DNA of 64,000 nucleotides from an uncultured Hyphomicrobiales bacterium (lineage in GTDB: Bacteria > Pseudomonadota > Alphaproteobacteria > Rhizobiales > Beijerinckiaceae): assembly GCA_903847605.1 (NCBI GenBank), contig CAINED010000080.1, forward strand, positions 62,001 to 126,000. The letters run 5' to 3'. Below the pieces are notes generated by a model. The model made no database searches, had not been told where the DNA came from, and worked only from the letters and a program-made list of their open reading frames with translations. Shown piece after piece: positions 1 through 9,666 of the stretch (position 1 is the stretch's first letter; the number at the start of each line of letters is the position of its first letter). A program made the translations under genes and the position numbers.

Positions 1-1130
1 GCCAGCCATTGCGCGAATATGTGGAAGGCGATTTCCCGCTCATGCGTGCGTGCGTGCGCCTGCAAGGCCAGTTGGTCTCGTGACTGAAATTCGGCGCGCC
101 ATGTGCGCCAATGCCATTTCGTGAAATCGCGGGCGAATTCCTGCGTATGCAACACTTCGAATTGCGCATGGGCTTCGAGCGCTTCGCCGCCAGCGCTGCG
201 AAAGCGCGCGAAGTCGCGCGCAATCGGATTGTCGGATTTCGCGAGTTCGTTCTGTGCGAAGGATTCGAACAGCGCGCGCAGCAGCTTGAGCCGCGCTTCG
301 CCCGTGCGTCGCCAGTCGATGAGATCGAGCCCCTCGAGTTCGTGCGCAGTGGTTTCGAGGTCCGCATTTGCGATCGAGCTGCGAATACAAGTTGCGTCGA
401 ATGTCGCGAGCGGATCGGCCAGCATGATGTTGAGAAAGAGCCGGCTCGATGGCGAATAGGGCGAGTAATGTTCGAGGTCGCCGGCAAACAGCGCATGCGC
501 CGGACTGAGCCCAATCGCATCCGCGCCATGTTGTGCGGCAGCGCGCACGAAATCGGCGAGCGCGCCGAAATCGCCGCTGCCCATGCCGCGCATTGAAAGA
601 CAATTTCCCGGATCGCCTTCGGCTGCATGTCGCAATCCATAGATCTGCGCCGCGATACCGTAGATGCGCTTGCCGGGGCTCGCATCGTCGAGCGTGTAAC
701 AGCGCGCCGGCGCGACAGTGAAATCGATCTCCCGCGCACCGATGCGCAGCTTGTGATAACCGGCAATATCGACAGCGGGAATCTCGATGTATCCGTCGCC
801 GCGGTTGCGCGCGATGAAATCGATGCCGCCGCCATTCTCGAAAAGGATGCGTGCAGGACGCTCATCGACATCAGGCAATTTCAGATGCGACGGACGGTGA
901 ACGCGCGTGATCAGGAAGTCGGGCGTTCCTTCACGTTCGCTTCGCAACAAGGCGAGGCTTTCGCGGATTTGGGATTTTGTTGCGCACGGAATGTGCAGCG
1001 CCTGCAGCACATGGCGTTGCGTATCTTCGTTCACGCGCCGCGCAATGCCGTCGTTATTGGTCCAGTCGATTTGAATTCCGGCTGCGCTTGCGAGCTCCTG
1101 CAAGGCGCTATCGCTGGCAGCGGCGTTCAT
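1..1130 (-). CDS. malQ: 4-alpha-glucanotransferase (amylomaltase), N-terminal part, cut by the window start
   Basis: Reading leftward from ATG at 1130 the frame stays open to position 1, giving 376 codons with no stop. The translation shows MalQ features: the segment RIYGIAAQIYGLR, then NCLSMRGMGSGDFGAL and the stretch HYSPYSPSSR, where MalQ proteins bind glucan. The last visible residues (EIAFHIFAQWLA) fall just before the catalytic half, so the acidic residues cannot be checked. The start ATG overlaps the glgB stop as ATGA, so the two are probably translationally coupled. MalQ transfers maltodextrin units between alpha-1,4-glucans in the cytoplasm, which fits processing of glycogen breakdown products. 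The gene is incomplete only because of the window edge. Confidence 0.88.
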   Translation of the reverse strand, partial: MNAAASDSALQELASAAGIQIDWTNNDGIARRVNEDTQRHVLQALHIPCATKSQIRESLALLRSEREGTPDFLITRVHRPSHLKLPDVDERPARILFENGGGIDFIARNRGDGYIEIPAVDIAGYHKLRIGAREIDFTVAPARCYTLDDASPGKRIYGIAAQIYGLRHAAEGDPGNCLSMRGMGSGDFGALADFVRAAAQHGADAIGLSPAHALFAGDLEHYSPYSPSSRLFLNIMLADPLATFDATCIRSSIANADLETTAHELEGLDLIDWRRTGEARLKLLRALFESFAQNELAKSDNPIARDFARFRSAGGEALEAHAQFEVLHTQEFARDFTKWHWRTWRAEFQSRDQLALQAHARTHEREIAFHIFAQWL

Positions 1131-3313
1131 GCGGATTCATGTCGCAGCACGATGGCCGATAGGCCCGGCAATGTCAGGACAAGCGATTGCTCGCATCCAT
1201 GCGCGGCAAATCCTTGCGTTCTCTTGCCGCCGAAGTTGCCATCATTGTTGCCGCCGTAGATTGCTGCATCCGTGTTCAGGATTTCGTGCCAGTAGCCACC
1301 GAGTGATGCACCTATGCGATAATCTTCGCGCGTCACCGGCGTCATGTTGACGGCGACGATCAGCGACGCGCCTGCTTCCGTCCGCCGCTCGTAGCAGAAA
1401 ATGCTTCGATCGCTGTCGTCGACGACGATCCAGCGAAATCCCTGCGGATCGGAATCCGTACCCGCAAGCGCGCGTTCATGGCGGTAGATGCGATTGAGGT
1501 CGCGCACGAGCAACTGAATGCCCTTGTGTTCGGGCAGGGCGAGAAGCCGCCAGTCGATCTCGCCATCGTGGTTCCATTCACGCTGCTGTCCGATCTCCCC
1601 GCCCATGAACAAAAGTTTCTTGCCGGGCATCGTCCACATCAGCACAAAGAGCGCGCGCAGCGCCGCACGCTTTTGTGCGTCGTCCCCGGACATTTTCGAC
1701 AGCAGCGAGCGCTTTTCGTGCACGACTTCATCATGCGATAGCGCGAGAATGAATTTCTCCGACCACGCATACATCATCGCGAAAGTGATCTCGTCATGGT
1801 GCCAGCGGCGATGAATGGGATCGCGCGTCATGTAGCGCAAGGTGTCGTTCATCCAGCCCATGTTCCACTTGAAGGAAAAGCCGAGCCCGCCGTCCTTTGT
1901 GGCGCCTGTCACATGGGGCCAGGACGTCGATTCCTCCGCAATCGTGATCGCGCCGGGGCGGCGTTCTGCGACAAGCGCATTGAGATCGCGGAAGAAGGCG
2001 ATCGCTTCGAGATTTTCGCGCCCGCCATTCCTGTTGGGGGACCATTGGCCGGGTGCGCGGCTATAATCGCGATACAGCATCGACGCGACGGCATCGACGC
2101 GCAGTCCATCGATGTGAAACTCTTCCAGCCAATGCAGCGCGCTCGCGAAGAGATAGGCCCGCACTTCGTTACGGCCGTGATCGTAGTTGAATGTGTTCCA
2201 GTCGGGATGGCGCTTCATCAGGGGATCGGAATGCTCGAAAAGCTCCGTGCCGTCGAAGCAGACGAGGCCATGTGCATCGTCGGGGAAATGCGCCGGCACC
2301 CAGTCGAGGATCACGCCGAGGCCGGCGCGGTGGCACGCATCGACAAAGCGCGCAAAATCCTCGCGCGAGCCGTAGCGCGATGTCGGCGCGAATTGCGATA
2401 ACGGCTGATAGCCCCACGAGCCCGCGAAGGGATGTTCGGCGACCGGCAGCAGTTCGATATGCGTGAATCCAAGAGAGGCCGCATAGGCCACGAGACGATC
2501 TATGGCGGTCTGCCAGACGTTCATGCCCTCGCGCGGGCGCGTCCACGATCCCGCATGCACTTCGTAGATGGAGATGGGTTCGTCGTGCTGTTGACGCGTG
2601 TGACGTGACGCCATCCACTCCTGATCGCGCCACTCGTGCACGAGCGGCAATGTCGTGATCGAGGCCGTTGCAGGCGGCGCTTCGGTGCAGCGCGCGAAAG
2701 GGTCGGCCTTGGCGCGGCGCACGCCATCGCAGCCGAGAATTTCGAATTTGTAGCGCTCGTTCGCGCCAAGGCCCGGAATGAAAATTTCCCACACGCCGGC
2801 TTCATGGCGAAGCCGCATGCCGTGCCGCCTGATGTCCCAATTGTTGAAATCGCCGATGATGGCGGCGCGGCGCGCATTCGGCGCCCAGACCGCAAAGCGC
2901 ATTCCTGCAACGCCATCCACGACATCGAGGTGAGCGCCGAGGCATTGATCGAGACGGCGATGCGTTCCGTCGGCTATCGCCGCCAGATCGTTATCCGGAA
3001 GCAGCAGCCCGAACGCGTAGGGATCTTCGCTTTCGCTGATGCCTTCAGGCCATTCCACGCGCAGCTTGTAGCGGCCCGCGCCGCAATGGGCCGCAAACAG
3101 CCCTGCGATCTGGCGCTCCTCCAGCCCAAGCGGTTCGTTGCCATCGGCGGGGATGAATGTGACGGCTTTTGCGCCGGGCAGAAAGGCGCGTACCACGCGT
3201 CCTCGCGCGCTATCGTGCGGGCCGAGGATTGCGAAAGGGTCAGTGTGGCTCGCGCGCTCGAGCGCGCCAAGCGTGGCCTCGTCCAGCGTGATCGCAGAGC
3301 GCGGTTCGAACAT
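1127..3313 (-). CDS. glgB: 1,4-alpha-glucan branching enzyme (GH13)
   Basis: The 728-aa product matches the usual GlgB length. An N-terminal CBM48-type region (about 25-210) precedes a GH13 barrel. Catalytic residues are visible: nucleophile Asp407 in GLRVDAVASM, acid/base Glu460 in TIAEESTSWP, and His527-Asp528 in ALSHDEVVH. The enzyme cuts alpha-1,4 chains and re-attaches them by alpha-1,6 bonds to branch glycogen in the cytoplasm. It lies 64 bp downstream of glgA and overlaps malQ by 4 bp, which supports a glgA-glgB-malQ transcript. ATG at 3313 is the first start in the frame and fits family alignments. Confidence 0.96.
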   Translation of the reverse strand: MFEPRSAITLDEATLGALERASHTDPFAILGPHDSARGRVVRAFLPGAKAVTFIPADGNEPLGLEERQIAGLFAAHCGAGRYKLRVEWPEGISESEDPYAFGLLLPDNDLAAIADGTHRRLDQCLGAHLDVVDGVAGMRFAVWAPNARRAAIIGDFNNWDIRRHGMRLRHEAGVWEIFIPGLGANERYKFEILGCDGVRRAKADPFARCTEAPPATASITTLPLVHEWRDQEWMASRHTRQQHDEPISIYEVHAGSWTRPREGMNVWQTAIDRLVAYAASLGFTHIELLPVAEHPFAGSWGYQPLSQFAPTSRYGSREDFARFVDACHRAGLGVILDWVPAHFPDDAHGLVCFDGTELFEHSDPLMKRHPDWNTFNYDHGRNEVRAYLFASALHWLEEFHIDGLRVDAVASMLYRDYSRAPGQWSPNRNGGRENLEAIAFFRDLNALVAERRPGAITIAEESTSWPHVTGATKDGGLGFSFKWNMGWMNDTLRYMTRDPIHRRWHHDEITFAMMYAWSEKFILALSHDEVVHEKRSLLSKMSGDDAQKRAALRALFVLMWTMPGKKLLFMGGEIGQQREWNHDGEIDWRLLALPEHKGIQLLVRDLNRIYRHERALAGTDSDPQGFRWIVVDDSDRSIFCYERRTEAGASLIVAVNMTPVTREDYRIGASLGGYWHEILNTDAAIYGGNNDGNFGGKRTQGFAAHGCEQSLVLTLPGLSAIVLRHESA

Positions 3314-3377
3314 GCGGTCTGACCGGGAAGCAGGCGAAAATGATTCGCCGCATCATACATGAGATCGACAGGGCGCC

Positions 3378-4841
3378 TCAGCCAGCCTGCCGGTAAAGCT
3401 CGGTGTATCGCGCGGCCGAGTCGGTCCAGTCGAAGCGCATGGACATGGCCGCCCGGCGCATTTCGCGCAGGCGATGGTCTGCGCCGAAGGTGTCGAAGGC
3501 ACGGCGCACAGCGCTCTTGAGCCCGCCCGAGGTTGGCGCGCCGAAGAGAAAGCCGGTGCGGCCGTCCTCTATCGTATCTGCAAGGCCGCCCGTCTTGTGC
3601 GCAATCGGCAGCGAGCCGAATTTCTGCGCATACATCTGGCTGAGGCCGCAGGGCTCGAAGCGCGAGGGCATCAGCAGGAAATCGCTGCCGGCGAACATGG
3701 CGCGCGCTTCCTCGCCGTCGAAACCGATGCGTACGCCGACCGAGCCGCGATAACGCCGCGCGAGATCGCGCATGTGGTCCTCGAAATGCGCCTCGCCCTT
3801 GCCGGTGACGACGAGTTGGCCGCCGTTCTGCACGATGGTTTCCGCGACATCGAGCGCGAGGTCGACGCCCTTCTGATGCACGAGGCGCGAGACGATGGCG
3901 AAGAGCGGCCCGCGCGACAGGGCAAGTCCGAACGCGCCACGCACATAGTCGGCATGCCGGTCTTTCCAGCGTACGGGATCGAAGGGGGCGTCGGCATCGG
4001 CGTGACGCGGATCCCAGGTTTCGTCGATGCCGTTGAGAATGCCCGTGAGACGCCCTTCCTGCGCGCGCTGTTCCAGCAGCCCGTGCATGCCGCAGCCGAA
4101 TTCCGGGCTGGTGATCTCCCGCGCATAGGTCGAACTGACGGTCGTCAGGTGCGAGGCGTAGAAGACGCCCGCCTTGAGAAAGGAAATCTGCCCGAAGAAT
4201 TCGATGCCGTTGATGTCGAACGCGGAGTCCGGGATGCCGAGCGCGCCGAGACGATGGGGATCGAACTTTCCCTGATAGGCGAGATTATGAATGGTGAGCA
4301 GCGAGGGCGTCCGCACGCCGCGCCAGGAGAGATAACCGCTCGCCAGCGCCGTCGGCCAGTCATTGAGATGGAGATTGTCAGGCGTCCAGCCTTCTTCACC
4401 ACGGCCCGATGCGATGTCGGCAGCGGCGAGCGACAGACGCGCGAAGCGGATGTCGTTGTCAGGCCAGTCCTGCCCCGATGGATCCGCGTACGGGTTGCCC
4501 GGCCGGTCGTAAAGTTCGGGCGCCAGTACGACATAGACGGCGAGCCCGTCCGATGTCGTCACCCGGCCGAGATTGCAGGCGGGCACATCGCCCACGCCCT
4601 CCAGACGCGCCACGACGGGAATGGGGCCGTGTTTTTCCAGCACCTGCCTGTAGCCGGGAATGAGCACGCGCACGTCGCAGAGCCGGCGCAGGGCGCGGGG
4701 CAGGGCGGCCGACACTTCGCCGAGCCCACCCGTCTGCACGTAATCGGTGATTTCCGATGTGACGAACAGAACGCGCCGGCTATAGGCCGGAGTGCTCTCC
4801 GGACTATCGGCATCCCCAGCAATGTGATCGGCCTGACCCAA
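3378..4841 (-). CDS. glgA: Glycogen synthase (GT5, ADP-glucose type)
   Basis: The 487-aa product has the GT5 N-terminal signature region (RRVLFVTSE, then TGGLGEVSAALP) and the C-terminal donor-site segment KTGGLADTIEDG. It extends the alpha-1,4 glucan chain from ADP-glucose. Two features are unusual. The position normally held by Lys in the N-terminal KxGGL motif is Gln36 (codon CAG) in QTGGL. The only start that keeps the whole N terminus is TTG at 4841, with a GGGGA stretch about 6 nt upstream. It heads a leftward unit with glgB and malQ and is divergent from glgP. The KxGGL lysine contacts ADP-glucose in characterised GlgA enzymes, so donor use may be altered. Confidence 0.93.
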   Translation of the reverse strand: MGQADHIAGDADSPESTPAYSRRVLFVTSEITDYVQTGGLGEVSAALPRALRRLCDVRVLIPGYRQVLEKHGPIPVVARLEGVGDVPACNLGRVTTSDGLAVYVVLAPELYDRPGNPYADPSGQDWPDNDIRFARLSLAAADIASGRGEEGWTPDNLHLNDWPTALASGYLSWRGVRTPSLLTIHNLAYQGKFDPHRLGALGIPDSAFDINGIEFFGQISFLKAGVFYASHLTTVSSTYAREITSPEFGCGMHGLLEQRAQEGRLTGILNGIDETWDPRHADADAPFDPVRWKDRHADYVRGAFGLALSRGPLFAIVSRLVHQKGVDLALDVAETIVQNGGQLVVTGKGEAHFEDHMRDLARRYRGSVGVRIGFDGEEARAMFAGSDFLLMPSRFEPCGLSQMYAQKFGSLPIAHKTGGLADTIEDGRTGFLFGAPTSGGLKSAVRRAFDTFGADHRLREMRRAAMSMRFDWTDSAARYTELYRQAG

Positions 4842-4903
4842 GGCGTCCCCAACAAGCGCCGGGCGCTGATGACGAAATGGAAATGACGTTGCGTGAGGAA
4901 GGT

Positions 4904-4921
4904 TTAACCATCGCGGGTTAA
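4904..4921. promoter_or_regulatory. Inverted repeat in the divergent glgA/glgP promoter region
   Basis: TTAACC (4904-4909) and GGTTAA (4916-4921) form perfect 6-bp half-sites separated by 6 nt. They lie between the divergent glgA (start 4841) and glgP (start 5103) genes. The symmetry and position suit a dimeric regulator controlling both directions, but no regulator can be named. The remainder of the 261-bp gap shows no gene. glgP has a good ribosome site (AAGGGGAG) just before its ATG. Confidence 0.35.
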
Positions 4922-5102
4922 GTCGCCGTAAAACAGCAACCTGAACAAAAGTCGCGTTGGCCGTTCAAGTCTGTGAATCAAGGACTTCGCCCGATTAACG
5001 CCTGCTTATCCGTATGAGGCGCAAGCTGTGCGGCCCGCCGCTATTTTGCATTTTATTCATTCGCGTAAGGCGCAATGGCTCCAACGATAAGGGGAGCCCG
5101 TT

Positions 5103-7628
5103 ATGAATATTATTGCCGGTCGCATTGCTGGCGTCGAAACGTCGGCTGTCGAACGCGAACTCTTTCCGGTGGCGACGATCCGCTCGGATCGACGCAACGC
5201 GCCGCATGTGCTGCGTGCGGAAATCGAATCCAAGCTCGTTTATTCCGTCGGCAAGAATCCGTCGGCGGCGCTCCAGCACGACTGGCTGACGGCGGCGATC
5301 CTCGTTCTGCGCGACCGCATCATCGACGGCTGGATGTCCTCGATCCAGGACGCCAAGCGCAGCGGCCGCAAGCGGGTCTATTACCTTTCGCTCGAATTTC
5401 TGATCGGCCGCCTGTTCAAGGATGCGCTCGGCAATCTCGGCCTGAAGGAACAGATGGGCGAAGCGCTCGCAGGCTTTGGCGTCGATATCGAGAAGATTGC
5501 GGGCATGGAGCCGGATGCCGCGCTCGGCAACGGCGGCCTTGGGCGGCTTGCTGCCTGTTTCATGGAAAGCATGGCGACGGTCGGCGTATCGGGTCTCGGC
5601 TACGGCATCCGCTACGATCATGGTCTCTTCAAGCAGAAAATCGTCGATGGCTTCCAGATGGAAGTCGCGGAAGACTGGCTCAACTTCCGCAACCCCTGGG
5701 AATTCCAGCGCCGCGAGATCGTGCACGAGATCGGCTTCGGCGGCTCGGTCTATATGGAAAAGGCGCCCGATGGCGCGATGCGCCCGGTCTGGCAGCCGGA
5801 CGACAAGGTGCTGGCCATCGCCTACGACACGCCTGTCGTCGGTTTCCGCGGCCAGCTTATCAACACGTTGCGCCTGTGGAGCGCGCGCGCGCTCGAACCC
5901 TTCAAGCTTGAAAAATTCAACGCGGGCGATCACGTCGGTGCGCATGTGGACCGCGATCGCGCCGAGACGATTTCGCGCGTGCTTTATCCTTCCGATGCGA
6001 CGGCGCAGGGGCAGGAACTGCGTCTGCGCCAGGAATATTTCTTCACCTCGGCCTCGCTGCAGGATCTGATCCGCAGGCATATGCAGCGCTTCGGCGATAT
6101 CCGCTCGCTCGCCGAAAAGGCCGCGATGCAGCTGAACGATACCCATCCCGCCATCGCCGTTGCAGAACTCATGCGTCTGCTCGTCGATGTGCATGGCCTG
6201 ACCTGGGACGAGGCCTGGGCGATCACGCGCGGCTGCGTCTCTTACACCAATCACACACTGATGCCCGAGGCGCTCGAAAGCTGGCCGGTGACGCTGATGG
6301 AACGGCTGTTGCCGCGCCACATGCAGATCATCTTCGCGATCAACGCGCGCTTTCTCGACGATGTGCGCAAGGGCGGTGCGATCGATGACGCGGCCATCGC
6401 TGCGATCTCGCTGATCGATGAGAACCACGGCCGGCGCGTGCGCATGGGCCATCTCGCCTTTGTCGGCTCTCACCGCATCAACGGCGTTTCGGCGCTCCAC
6501 ACGCGGCTGATGAAGGACACGGTCTTCCATGATCTCGACAAGGTTCTGCCAGGCCGCATCGTCAACAAGACCAACGGCATCACGCCGCGCCGCTGGCTGA
6601 TGCATTGTAATCCCGGCCTGATGGACCTCGTCGCAGAATGTGTCGGCGAACGCGTGCGCGACAACGTGGAGCGCATCAGCGACTTTGCGCGCTTTGCCGA
6701 CGACGCTGCCGCGCGCGAGCGCTTCGCGGAAATCAAGCTCGAGAACAAGGTGCGCCTCGCCGATTACATCCAGCGCGAACTCGGCGTCGCCGTGAACCCG
6801 CACGCGGTCTTCGACGTGCATGTGAAACGCATTCACGAATACAAGCGGCAGTTGCTCAACATCGTCGAAACCGTCGCACTTTACGACGCCATCCGCGCCA
6901 ATCCCAATCGCGACTGGGCGCCGCGCGTCAAGATCTTCGCTGGCAAGGCCGCAGCGAGCTACATCATGGCCAAGAATGTCATCAAGCTTGCCAACGATGT
7001 GGCGCGCGTCGTCAATTCCGATCCTGCCGTGCGCGGCCTGTTGAAGGTGGCCTTCCTGCCGAACTTCAACGTCAGCCTCGCGGAAATGATCGTGCCGGCA
7101 GCAGATATTTCCGAACAGATTTCGACGGCGGGTCTCGAAGCCTCCGGGACCGGCAATATGAAATTCGCCCTCAATGGCGCAATTACCATCGGCACGCTCG
7201 ACGGAGCCAACGTTGAAATTCGCGAACGTGTCGGCGAAGACAATATCGTCATCTTCGGCCTGACAGCCGATCAGGTGCTGCAGGCGCGCCGCGACGGTTA
7301 TACCGGCCGCGCCGTCATCGAGACAAACGACACATTGCGCGATGCGCTGACGGCGATACGCAGCGGCGTATTCTCGCCGGACGACAGGCATCGCTACGTG
7401 CCGATGGTCGAACAGCTCTATGCCAACGACTATTATATGCTGGCGGCCGACTTCCAGTCTTATTTCGATGCGCAGCGCCGCATGGACGCCATCTGGCGCA
7501 CGGACGAGAAGTGGCAGCGCATCGCCATGCTGAACACGGCGAATGTCGGCTGGTTCTCGTCGGATCGCACGATCCGCGAATATGCCGACGACATCTGGAA
7601 AGTGCCCTGCGACTATCAGCCGGCATGA
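5103..7628 (+). CDS. glgP: Glycogen/starch phosphorylase (GT35)
   Basis: The 841-aa product has the normal phosphorylase length. It releases glucose-1-phosphate from the non-reducing ends of glycogen using pyridoxal phosphate. The PLP lysine is visible as Lys687 in the signature EASGTGNMKFALNGA, followed by TIGTLDGANVEI. Other conserved stretches are ALGNGGLGRLAACF near residue 140 and MQLNDTHPAIAVAEL near 343. The ATG at 5103 is preceded by AAGGGGAGCCCGTT, a good ribosome site. glgX follows after 13 bp, so the degradative enzymes probably share a transcript running opposite to the synthetic genes. Confidence 0.97.
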   Translation: MNIIAGRIAGVETSAVERELFPVATIRSDRRNAPHVLRAEIESKLVYSVGKNPSAALQHDWLTAAILVLRDRIIDGWMSSIQDAKRSGRKRVYYLSLEFLIGRLFKDALGNLGLKEQMGEALAGFGVDIEKIAGMEPDAALGNGGLGRLAACFMESMATVGVSGLGYGIRYDHGLFKQKIVDGFQMEVAEDWLNFRNPWEFQRREIVHEIGFGGSVYMEKAPDGAMRPVWQPDDKVLAIAYDTPVVGFRGQLINTLRLWSARALEPFKLEKFNAGDHVGAHVDRDRAETISRVLYPSDATAQGQELRLRQEYFFTSASLQDLIRRHMQRFGDIRSLAEKAAMQLNDTHPAIAVAELMRLLVDVHGLTWDEAWAITRGCVSYTNHTLMPEALESWPVTLMERLLPRHMQIIFAINARFLDDVRKGGAIDDAAIAAISLIDENHGRRVRMGHLAFVGSHRINGVSALHTRLMKDTVFHDLDKVLPGRIVNKTNGITPRRWLMHCNPGLMDLVAECVGERVRDNVERISDFARFADDAAARERFAEIKLENKVRLADYIQRELGVAVNPHAVFDVHVKRIHEYKRQLLNIVETVALYDAIRANPNRDWAPRVKIFAGKAAASYIMAKNVIKLANDVARVVNSDPAVRGLLKVAFLPNFNVSLAEMIVPAADISEQISTAGLEASGTGNMKFALNGAITIGTLDGANVEIRERVGEDNIVIFGLTADQVLQARRDGYTGRAVIETNDTLRDALTAIRSGVFSPDDRHRYVPMVEQLYANDYYMLAADFQSYFDAQRRMDAIWRTDEKWQRIAMLNTANVGWFSSDRTIREYADDIWKVPCDYQPA

Positions 7629-7641
7629 TCGGGTAAACACA

Positions 7642-9666
7642 ATGGAGCGCCGCGCGCTACCGCTATCGCTGACCGCCCCCGCGCATCGTGGCGTGCGGCT
7701 CGTCGATGGCGGCGCGGACGTCTGCATCTTTTCGCGCCATGCCGATAGCATCTGGTTCTGTCTTTTCGACGACGTTGGTGAGCGCGAAATAAGCCGCTGG
7801 CGGCTTTGCGGGCGTGCGGACGATCTGCATTATGGCTTCGTCCCGGCCATACGCGTCGGCGGACGTTACGGATTACGCGCGGACGGGCCGTGGCAGCCGG
7901 AACGCGGCCATCGCTTCGACCCCGCGAAACTGCTGGTCGATCCCCACGCCACACGCATCGACAGACCCTTTCGTCATGGCTTTGAAATCTGCCTGCCCCG
8001 AGATCGCGCTGTCGATACGGCTCCCTACGCGCCGCGCGCGATAGTTGAAGCGAATGTGGCGCAGATTTGCTCGCCGCGCGCCTCTGCAAAACCCCGCTTC
8101 ATTTACGAAGTCGCCGTCAAAGCTTTCACGAAACTGCATCCGGACGTGCCGCTTGAGCAGCGTGACACGCTCGCCGGATTGACGCATCCGAAGACGATCG
8201 AACATCTCGTGCGTCTTGGCGTGAGCCATGTCGAACTTATGCCTGTGGCCGCATGGATCGACGAGCGCCATCTGCCGGCGTTGGGGCTCAGGAATGCCTG
8301 GGGTTATAATCCCGTCTGCTTCATGGCGCTCGATCCGCGCCTCGCGTCAAATGGAATAAGCGACCTTCGCAGTGCAACCGATGCGCTACACGAAGCGAAT
8401 ATCAGCGTCATTCTCGATGTCGTCTTCAATCACACCGGCGAAAGCGATACGCATGGCGCGACCTTGTCGCTACGTGGTCTCGACAATGCCATCTATTATC
8501 GCGCTGACGAGCACGATGCCTCTCTTCTCATCAACGACACCGGTTGCGGCAATACGCTCGCCTGTGATCGTGAACCTGTCATTCGCCTTGTTATGGATAC
8601 GCTCCATCACTTCGTGCGCCATGCGGACATAGATGGATTCAGATTCGATCTCGCGCCAGTGCTCGGCAGAACGCCGGCCGGCTTCGATCCCGCTGCGCCC
8701 CTGTTGCAGGCGATCGAGTGCGATCCTGAGCTTTCAGGAAAGATCCTGATCGCCGAACCGTGGGACGTCGGTCCCGGCGGCTATCGCGTCGGGGAATTCT
8801 CTGCGCGCTGGCGCGAATGGAACGGGAGTTATCGTGATGATGTCAGGCGCTTCTGGCGTGGCGATGCGGCCGCCGCGGGTCCGTTCGCGACGCGCATCGT
8901 GGGCTCATCCGATATCTTTCAATCGTCCGGCCGTTCGCCTTCCGCCAGCGTCAATTTCATAGCGGCGCATGACGGTTTCACCTTGCGCGATCTTGTGAGC
9001 CACGAACAACGGCACAACGAGACCAACGGCGAGAACAATGCCGACGGGCACGCGGACAATGCGGCCTGGAACTGCGGCATCGAAGGCGAAACGAAGGATG
9101 CGCGAGTAAATTCGCTGCGCGATCGCGATATCCGCGCGTTATTGGCGACGCTGTTTCTTTCGCGGGGAACGCCGATGCTGACGGCGGGCGATGAGCTCGG
9201 GCGCACGCAGGGCGGCAACAACAACGCCTATGCGCAGGACAACGAAACGACATGGCTCGACTGGTGTCACGCTGACACAGAGCTTGTGAACTATGTGGCG
9301 CTCTTGACTGCCCTGCGGCGGCAGCTTGCTCCATTTCTGCAGGACAAATTCCTCAGCGGGCAGAGGCCGGGCGACCATCAAAGTCCCGATGCGCAATGGC
9401 TGCATGCGGATGGACGGCCGCTCGCAAGCGACGACTGGCGCGAAGCCGATTACGTGGCTCTCGTCGTCAGCATCGAAATGGACGAAGCAGCCAGGCGATG
9501 CATGATCGCCTTCAATCGGCTCGCTTTACCGGTAACGGCAAACCTGCCGGGGGGCGCATGGCGGAAGCTGTTTTGTTCTGCTGAATCCGGCGAGCCTGCG
9601 TCGACAGGGGCTGCGAATTTTCAAGTGCCCGCGCGCAGCGTGAGCTTATTCATCGGGGACGTCTAA
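7642..9666 (+). CDS. glgX: Glycogen debranching enzyme, isoamylase type (GH13_11)
   Basis: The 674-aa product removes alpha-1,6 branches from phosphorylase limit dextrin. An N-terminal isoamylase domain precedes the barrel. Catalytic residues are Asp336 in GFRFDLAP, Glu372 in LIAEPWDVGPGGY and Asp444 in AAHDGFTL, with the family stretch NGENNADGHADNAAWNCG after them. The frame is open further upstream, inside glgP, but ATG at 7642 is chosen because the codons before it match no GlgX sequence and overlap the glgP 3' end. The ribosome site is weak, so coupling to glgP is likely. Its stop codon overlaps the stop of the convergent gene at 9663-10325. Confidence 0.95.
   Translation: MERRALPLSLTAPAHRGVRLVDGGADVCIFSRHADSIWFCLFDDVGEREISRWRLCGRADDLHYGFVPAIRVGGRYGLRADGPWQPERGHRFDPAKLLVDPHATRIDRPFRHGFEICLPRDRAVDTAPYAPRAIVEANVAQICSPRASAKPRFIYEVAVKAFTKLHPDVPLEQRDTLAGLTHPKTIEHLVRLGVSHVELMPVAAWIDERHLPALGLRNAWGYNPVCFMALDPRLASNGISDLRSATDALHEANISVILDVVFNHTGESDTHGATLSLRGLDNAIYYRADEHDASLLINDTGCGNTLACDREPVIRLVMDTLHHFVRHADIDGFRFDLAPVLGRTPAGFDPAAPLLQAIECDPELSGKILIAEPWDVGPGGYRVGEFSARWREWNGSYRDDVRRFWRGDAAAAGPFATRIVGSSDIFQSSGRSPSASVNFIAAHDGFTLRDLVSHEQRHNETNGENNADGHADNAAWNCGIEGETKDARVNSLRDRDIRALLATLFLSRGTPMLTAGDELGRTQGGNNNAYAQDNETTWLDWCHADTELVNYVALLTALRRQLAPFLQDKFLSGQRPGDHQSPDAQWLHADGRPLASDDWREADYVALVVSIEMDEAARRCMIAFNRLALPVTANLPGGAWRKLFCSAESGEPASTGAANFQVPARSVSLFIGDV

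Noticed and set aside
40-603. A 187-codon minus-strand frame at the left edge
   Set aside because: It is out of frame with the malQ reading frame, which covers the whole region and shows family motifs.
4995-7751. A 918-codon open frame on the minus strand opposite glgP
   Set aside because: It is antisense to a clear phosphorylase gene, its translation has no family motif, and such long shadow frames are expected in GC-rich coding DNA.
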